NCBI GenBank assembly: GCA_947625655.1
Contig: CANQPD010000017.1
Span: 1-64,000, forward strand
Reading direction: 5' to 3'
Origin: an uncultured Dysosmobacter sp.
Lineage (GTDB): Bacteria; Bacillota; Clostridia; Oscillospirales; Oscillospiraceae
Length of the DNA stretch: 64,000 nt
Shown: positions 59,498-64,000 of the stretch, piece by piece
Position numbering within the stretch: position 1 is the stretch's first letter
How the letters are laid out: every line of letters starts with the position of its first letter
Program-made: the position numbers and the translations under genes
Notes under the pieces: generated by a model
What the model was told of the DNA's origin: nothing
The model's input: the letters and a program-made list of their open reading frames with translations, nothing else
Database searches by the model: none

Positions 59498-60652
59498 TCA
59501 GCCTGCGGCTGTTGTCTCCTGATTTAAAGTAAGTTTTCCAAGATTGACCTGTCCGGCCTGATAGCGGCGCTGCCGCCTGTCGCTCACCACGCCCGCGCAC
59601 ACCGGGCAGCCGCACTTGCGGCCCCGGCCCCGGGAATAGACCACGGCCTTCCAGACGTGGCCGCTGGGACACTGCCACCACACCTTTTTGTGGCTCCCCA
59701 CCGTCACCATGTCCGGCGTCAGGGCGCCGTTGAGGTCCGGGTGCCACTGGGCGGCGATCTCCGGTTCCTGGCTGGCCAGGTCGTTGAAGCCGGGCAGCAC
59801 CTTCCGCCCCGCGCAGTAGGGGCAGCCGCTGCCGCTGCCGGTGCGGGCCATGATCTGGGCCGGCCATCCGTGGCCCTTCTCACAGACCCACCAGACCCGG
59901 CGGTTGCTGTATGGGGAGACGCCCTCCGGCGTCAGCGCGCCGTTTTTCTCGTGATCCCACTGGGCGGCCACCTCCGGGAACTGGCTGGCCAGGTCGTTCT
60001 CCCCCGGCACCACCTTCCGCCCCGCGCACACGGGACAGCCCACGCCGGTGGAGCGGGACGCGATGCTGGCCTGCCACTCGTGGCCCATGGCGCACTTCCA
60101 CCAGACCTTCCGCCGGTTGCCGGCCACCACGTCGGCGGGCGTCAGCGGCCCGTTCAGTGTGGGGTGCCACTCCGCCGCCAAAGCTGGATGGGTGGCGGCC
60201 AGGTCGTTCTCCCCCGCCAGCACCTGCCGGTGGGCGCAGACGGGACAGCCGCAGCCCTGGGTCCGGGTCTTGATGGCGGAGGACCACTCGTGGCCCTTGG
60301 GGCAGCGCCACCAGACCCGCTTGTGGCTTCCGGCGATGACGTCCGACGGGGTCAGCAGGCCGTTTTTCGTGGGGTGCCACTCCGCCGCCAGGGCCGGGTA
60401 CTGGGTGGCCAGGTCCGTCTCGCCGGGGTTGGGGCGCAGGCCCGCGCAGTAGGGGCAGCCGCTGCCGCCGCCAGCCCGGGTATAGACCGCCGCCTGCCAC
60501 CGGTGGCCCTTTTCGCACTGCCACCACACTTTGACCTTACTGCCGTAGGAAATGGTCTGGGGCGTCATGCCGCCGTTCTGGTCGGCCAGCCACTGGGCAA
60601 GCAGCTCCTCCCGCCCGTTTCGGATACAGTAATCGTGCAGACTTTCGCGCAT
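59498..60652 (-). CDS. Treble-clef zinc-ribbon repeat protein (PF14311-like)
   Basis: 384 aa made of six repeats of ~55-65 residues, each with W-W-(R/K/Q)-C-x-x-G-H-x-W and G-C-P-x-C-A motifs (for example VWWRCPKGHEWSSAIKTRT then CGCPVCA). Each repeat should bind one Zn through C-x-x-x-H/C-P-x-C. Usually such repeats are found in phage and bacterial proteins linked to nucleic-acid binding. GGGGAG lies 8 nt before the ATG. No signal peptide. Its place inside a pilin locus is unexpected; a DNA-binding or DNA-uptake partner is a guess. Confidence 0.85.
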   Translation of the reverse strand: MRESLHDYCIRNGREELLAQWLADQNGGMTPQTISYGSKVKVWWQCEKGHRWQAAVYTRAGGGSGCPYCAGLRPNPGETDLATQYPALAAEWHPTKNGLLTPSDVIAGSHKRVWWRCPKGHEWSSAIKTRTQGCGCPVCAHRQVLAGENDLAATHPALAAEWHPTLNGPLTPADVVAGNRRKVWWKCAMGHEWQASIASRSTGVGCPVCAGRKVVPGENDLASQFPEVAAQWDHEKNGALTPEGVSPYSNRRVWWVCEKGHGWPAQIMARTGSGSGCPYCAGRKVLPGFNDLASQEPEIAAQWHPDLNGALTPDMVTVGSHKKVWWQCPSGHVWKAVVYSRGRGRKCGCPVCAGVVSDRRQRRYQAGQVNLGKLTLNQETTAAG

Positions 60653-60674
60653 AAAAAATTCTCCCCTTTCATGT

Positions 60675-60704
60675 AAAGCGCCGCGCCTTTCGGTGCGGCG
60701 CTTT
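60675..60704 (-). terminator. Hairpin between the pseudopilin-CHAP gene and the zinc-ribbon gene
   Basis: Arms 60675-60687 / 60692-60704 with one G-T pair, loop TTTC; weak U tract. May reduce read-through. Confidence 0.65.
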
Positions 60705-60712
60705 CGCGTTCC

Positions 60713-61795
60713 TTATTGCTTCCAATTCAATTCGCCATAGCCCAGGATGCAGGGATCGTCCAGAGCATACGACCGGATGGCGACACGGTCGCTGCTGTTG
60801 CCCTCGATGGTGTAGACCTTTCCGGCGGGCGCGTCCACATAGAACACCACGCCCACATGGGCCGGGTCACTTCCGCCGGTCCAGTCGAAGAAGATGCAGT
60901 CGCCGGGGGTGGGGGCGTAGCCCCGGCCGTGCCAGGTGCCGATGGAGCCGCTTTGGAAGCGCTCCATGCCGTCGTCCACGCTGCAAAAGCGGGGAACGGT
61001 ATTTAAATAGGCGTCGCCCAGCTGCGCCGCCGCCCAGGAGACGAAGCAGGCGCACCAGGGGGTGTCGGCGTTCCAGCCGGGCTTGCCGGCGCCGTAGCCG
61101 CCGATGTACCACTCAGAGAAGTAGCGGTACGGCGCGTCCGCCGGCTGGTTTTGGATCTCGCCGCCGCTGCCGTGCTGGCCCGCCAGGATGTTGAGCAGGG
61201 CAAGGCGGCTCTCCCGCTCCGTTGGCGTGGTGACGGCAGGGGCGGGCGCTGGCCCGGCGGGATCGGACCGGGCGGCCTGGGCGTTGGCGGCTGCCGCTTC
61301 CGCCACCCGGGAGCGGAAGGTGGTCAGGAAGGCCGCCTCCTCCGCGGGGTCCAGGGTCTCGCCGCTTTCGGGCTGCTTCGGCGGCGCCGTGCGGCAGTAG
61401 ACGGAGGTTTTGTAGGAGCCTTTTCCGGTTTTCAGGGTGAAGCTGAGAAGCTGGCCGTTCATGGCCGCCGTGGCCTCTTCAAGGCCGTCTATCAGGGTCA
61501 TGCCGTGGGCGGTGAGTTTCTTCTCTGCATTTGAATACGCCAGAAGTTCACTGCCGCCGGTTCCCGTGATTTTCCAGTCAGCATCCTCCGTTACGCTTTG
61601 GATCTCTCCGCCCAGGTTTTCCACCATGGCCAGGATGATGCGGGCCGTCTGCTGGCGCTGGGCGGTGTCGTTGGATTCGCCGGTCATCCGCATGCCCATC
61701 AGGAGGAAGGACATGGCCGCCATGGTGACAACGGAACTGCACAGGATCACCAGCAGGAGCTCCACCAGGGTGAAGCCTGCGGTCGAGCGTTTCAT
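60713..61795 (-). CDS. Pseudopilin fused to a CHAP amidase/peptidase domain
   Basis: 360 aa. Residues 1-35 are a prepilin signal and helix (AGFTLVELLLVILCSSVVTM, Glu5 present), followed by a PilW/GspJ-like beta domain to ~165. A Pro/Ala linker (SDPAGPAPAPAVTTP) leads to CHAP at ~235-360: catalytic Cys in NADTPWCACFVSWAAAQLG, His in DPAHVGVVFYV, and IEGNSSD for the third residue. CHAP enzymes cleave peptidoglycan cross-bridges or amides. GGAGGTG lies 6 nt before the ATG at 61795, overlapping the upstream stop by four bases. Fusion would place a wall hydrolase on the pilus tip or basal pseudopilus. Confidence 0.88.
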   Translation of the reverse strand: MKRSTAGFTLVELLLVILCSSVVTMAAMSFLLMGMRMTGESNDTAQRQQTARIILAMVENLGGEIQSVTEDADWKITGTGGSELLAYSNAEKKLTAHGMTLIDGLEEATAAMNGQLLSFTLKTGKGSYKTSVYCRTAPPKQPESGETLDPAEEAAFLTTFRSRVAEAAAANAQAARSDPAGPAPAPAVTTPTERESRLALLNILAGQHGSGGEIQNQPADAPYRYFSEWYIGGYGAGKPGWNADTPWCACFVSWAAAQLGDAYLNTVPRFCSVDDGMERFQSGSIGTWHGRGYAPTPGDCIFFDWTGGSDPAHVGVVFYVDAPAGKVYTIEGNSSDRVAIRSYALDDPCILGYGELNWKQ

Positions 61796-62358
61796 GGCGT
61801 CACCTCCTCCGACTCGTTTCCCGCTGTGGCGGAGATATCGTAGGATTCGTAGGTGATGGTGCATGAGGTGATTTTATAGGACCATAGTTTCTCTTGATTT
61901 GGTTCATCGTCTATCCAATATGGCTCTATTTTTACACTTATGTCAGTTCTGATATCTGCGGCTACAATGACGTCTGCCTCTTTAGAAACAGCGGAGATTA
62001 CGCAGTGCCATATGGTCTTGCCGTCTTCCTTTGTCCAAGTCTCGTTTTTTTTGATTAATAACCCGGCATCAGCATTGTCAAGAATTTCTTGGAACGCCCC
62101 CTTTGCACCATTAAATGCCGTTTCTTCTTTTGGATAATCCTTGCGTTCAGGCAATGCAGCCGCTTCTATTTCTGCGTAAAACCTCTCGATCCGCCCCTCC
62201 GCCGTATAGAGCTGCCGCATCCGTTCAACGGACGCCTGCTGGGCTTTCAGGTTCTGCAGACTGTTGGAGCAGGCGGCGGGGACGAGGATGCACAAAATGA
62301 CGATGACCACCACCACATAGACCAGGACATATCCGCCGTCACGGCGCGTCTTATCCAT
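61792..62358 (-). CDS. PilX/GspK-like minor pseudopilin or assembly protein
   Basis: 188 aa. N-terminal membrane helix GGYVLVYVVVVIVILCILVP without a Glu5 prepilin motif, then a periplasm-like soluble region (helix SLQNLKAQQASVERMRQLYT and beta strands). Similar proteins in Firmicutes pilus operons are called PilX-like. Start ATG at 62358 overlaps the upstream pilin gene by eight bases. Confidence 0.65.
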   Translation of the reverse strand: MDKTRRDGGYVLVYVVVVIVILCILVPAACSNSLQNLKAQQASVERMRQLYTAEGRIERFYAEIEAAALPERKDYPKEETAFNGAKGAFQEILDNADAGLLIKKNETWTKEDGKTIWHCVISAVSKEADVIVAADIRTDISVKIEPYWIDDEPNQEKLWSYKITSCTITYESYDISATAGNESEEVTP

Positions 62359-62779
62359 CGCCGTCACCGCCTTCCTCCCCGCCCTCCGAAGCTTCGGGCG
62401 GCGCGGGGCGTATGTAGGTCTCCACCTCCACATCGCCGCTTGTCACCGTTACCTGATATGCGGCGATCGGCTTTTTACTGCCGTCTTCAAGGTCGACGCT
62501 TTCTTGGCACGCCTTAATTTCAACGGGTTTCCACTTATCCTTTTGATAAAGACCGATGCCATCAATGTCATCTTTATCGATCCCCTCCGCCATCAGCGTC
62601 TCCACGGCGTTGGACACCGCCAGCTGGTCCTCCATCAACTGCTGGCTGCGGGCATTCAGCCGGTGGGACATCACCAGGCTGGCGCCGATGGGAGCCAGCA
62701 TCAGCCCCAGGACCGTGATGGCCGTCAGGACCTCCACCAGAGAGAAGCCCGCAGTCCCCCCGTTTTTCGCATCTCGCAT
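62351..62779 (-). CDS. Minor type IV pilin (PilV/GspI-like)
   Basis: 142 aa. Prepilin signal GGTAGFSLVEVLTAITVLGL with cleavage before Phe and Glu5; the short globular part ends in an acidic Gly/Glu-rich tail. GAGGAGG lies 5-6 nt before the ATG. Between PilO-like and PilX-like genes in a tightly packed operon. Confidence 0.88.
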   Translation of the reverse strand: MRDAKNGGTAGFSLVEVLTAITVLGLMLAPIGASLVMSHRLNARSQQLMEDQLAVSNAVETLMAEGIDKDDIDGIGLYQKDKWKPVEIKACQESVDLEDGSKKPIAAYQVTVTSGDVEVETYIRPAPPEASEGGEEGGDGDG

Positions 62780-62790
62780 AGCACCCCTCC

Positions 62791-63417
62791 TCAGTAGAGA
62801 ATATTCGGCTTGCCCGTCTGCGGCTTGTTCACGTCCGGCTCCTCATACTCCAGCAGATCCGAGTCCATGATGTAGCACAGCAGGGTCAGGGTGCCTGTGG
62901 CCGTGTCGTTTTCCGAGTCGTAATCCACAGTGGCGTACTGGATGGAGGTGATGCGGGAGTCTGTGGCCAGATAGTCGACCATCTCCTTGAAGCCCTGGTA
63001 CGTCGTCTCGTAATTGACGGTCAGCGTCAGCCCCTCCAGAATGGCGCCGTCGCTGAGCATCCGGACCGGCGCTACCGTGCCGAAGCTGAAGCTGATCTCC
63101 GTCTCGAACAGCTCCTCCAGGTAGAGGACGTACATGATCTGATCCTCCTCCCGCAGCTCGGTGGGGAACTTCTCATACAGGGCCAGACGGCTGTCCTCCA
63201 GCGCCGCGCTGGCTTCCGGGATCCGCTCCTGCACGTCCGCGTACCGCATGTTCTCCGCGATGCTTGCCTGCAGCGAAATGATCTGGGCCTTCATCTGGCT
63301 CTGCTCCGCCTCAAAGTCCTTTTTCTCCCGCAGATAGCCCAGGAAAAAGACGGGCAGAGCCGCCATGATCAGCAGGACGGCCAGCAGGACCTTCCAGCCT
63401 TTCGCGATCACTTTCAT
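62791..63417 (-). CDS. PilO-like pilus assembly protein
   Basis: 208 aa. A short cytoplasmic end, one membrane helix (VLLAVLLIMAALPVFFLGYL), a coiled coil (~30-85) and a ferredoxin-like domain (~110-190: LTVNYETTYQGFKEMVDYLA, SITSIQYATVDY). This layout is that of PilO/GspM-type inner-membrane alignment proteins. Its start overlaps the upstream gene by four bases (ATGA). Confidence 0.8.
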   Translation of the reverse strand: MKVIAKGWKVLLAVLLIMAALPVFFLGYLREKKDFEAEQSQMKAQIISLQASIAENMRYADVQERIPEASAALEDSRLALYEKFPTELREEDQIMYVLYLEELFETEISFSFGTVAPVRMLSDGAILEGLTLTVNYETTYQGFKEMVDYLATDSRITSIQYATVDYDSENDTATGTLTLLCYIMDSDLLEYEEPDVNKPQTGKPNILY

Positions 63418-64000
63418 CCGTCCACCTCCAATTTTGCCGCCTTTTCGTCATAGACCAGGCCCTTGCGCTCCAGCTCCGCCCGGATCAGATCCTCTTTATA
63501 CTTCAGCGCCACGGTGATGTAGTATTTGTCGTCCAGGGAGTATTCCGCGTTCTCAGAGGGATCGATCGCCGCGCCGGGGCTCCTGTCCGCGCCGTCCAGC
63601 AGCGACCAGACCACATCCCAGGTCTCGCCGTCATCCCCGCCGCCCAGCAGGTAGTCCTTGAACCAGTCCTGCATCTGCTGATCCTGGGCGGCGTCCACCC
63701 CCGGGATCAGGGAGGGCAGCACCCCGGCGATCCCATCGGCCACATTGTCCCGGCCCGGCATATTGGGCAGCGTGCCGTTGATGATGTCGTCCAGCAGCTC
63801 GTCTGTATCGATATCGCCCAGGCCGGCGTTGTCACGCTGCACGCCCATCTCCACGGCCAGGTAATAGGCCAGCCGCTCCGCCAGGGCCGGGTCGTCGGTC
63901 ATGATGAGCCGCTCCGTCTCCGACAGGGTCTCCCGGTCTCCGGTGATGATATCCAGCATGACCGGCAGGATCTGCTTCATGGCGTCCACATCCCCGTTGA
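63414..64000 (-). CDS. Partial CDS upstream of PilO-like gene (unknown pilus-locus protein)
   Basis: The frame is open to the right edge; 195 codons visible. Acidic soluble sequence (DITTGDRETLSETERLIMTD-type; LAERLAYYLAVEMGVQRDNA) ending YYITVALKYKEDLIRAELER. No membrane segment is visible in this part. In related loci a PilN-like or large extracellular protein precedes PilO; identity is not resolved here. Confidence 0.55.
   Translation of the reverse strand, partial: NGDVDAMKQILPVMLDIITGDRETLSETERLIMTDDPALAERLAYYLAVEMGVQRDNAGLGDIDTDELLDDIINGTLPNMPGRDNVADGIAGVLPSLIPGVDAAQDQQMQDWFKDYLLGGGDDGETWDVVWSLLDGADRSPGAAIDPSENAEYSLDDKYYITVALKYKEDLIRAELERKGLVYDEKAAKLEVDG

Overview
The window looks like a chromosomal segment of a GC-rich, spore-forming, anaerobic gut Clostridia bacterium, probably of the Oscillospiraceae (Flavonifractor/Oscillibacter type). 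Supporting genes are a V-type (Na+/H+) ATPase operon, spoIIR, rex, a one-polypeptide pyruvate:ferredoxin oxidoreductase, mrnC and rqcH, and an S-layer-homology protein. Spacing is Firmicutes-like, with strong Shine-Dalgarno sites and frequent TTG/GTG starts. Species cannot be fixed from the sequence alone.

Layout. 1-5990 (minus): V-ATPase operon in the order G/H-I-K-E-C-F-A, running out of the left edge, with a clear promoter near 6140-6165. 6563-12649: an MMPL/RND exporter translationally coupled to a large secreted GLUG/coiled-coil membrane-anchored protein. 12986-15539: Imm1-like protein, VOC protein, SpoIIR, IspE. 15712-19776: membrane-anchored XRE regulator, two inverted copies of an undescribed 3'-UTR repeat around a 51-aa membrane protein, then a thrH - 40-aa membrane protein - DUF1015 operon and a DUF378 protein. 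19833-26277: antiporter, RqcH, Mini-RNase III, CmpB-like membrane protein, a Cys/Gly-rich small protein, SLH protein and Rex.

26458-42723 is an accretion of integrative elements at a tRNA-Arg(CCG) gene. Four copies of an 8-bp core, located in the anticodon loop, delimit (i) a 150-bp remnant, (ii) a 13-kb mobilizable element (Fic, two tyrosine recombinases, relaxase with a nested out-of-frame gene, MobC, RepA-like ATPase, sigma-like regulator, a large secreted phosphoesterase-LysM protein, Phd-Doc), and (iii) a 2.7-kb AT-rich, integrase-less cassette. This cassette carries a two-gene AAA ATPase + PD-(D/E)XK-like nuclease system, the best candidate for an undescribed defence system here.

43221-51469 is a catabolic/transport region: ketopantoate-reductase-like, amidohydrolase, enolase-superfamily enzyme, APC permease and PatB-type aminotransferase/lyase, with two paralogous YheO-type PAS-HTH regulators, each divergent from a neighbour. 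51690-55196 is nifJ. 55775-64000 (minus) is a type IV pilus-like locus: an unknown protein, PilO-like, two minor pseudopilins, a pseudopilin fused to a CHAP peptidase domain, a treble-clef zinc-ribbon repeat protein, a large pilin, and a secreted protein with an acidic repeat tail. The right edge cuts the first gene.
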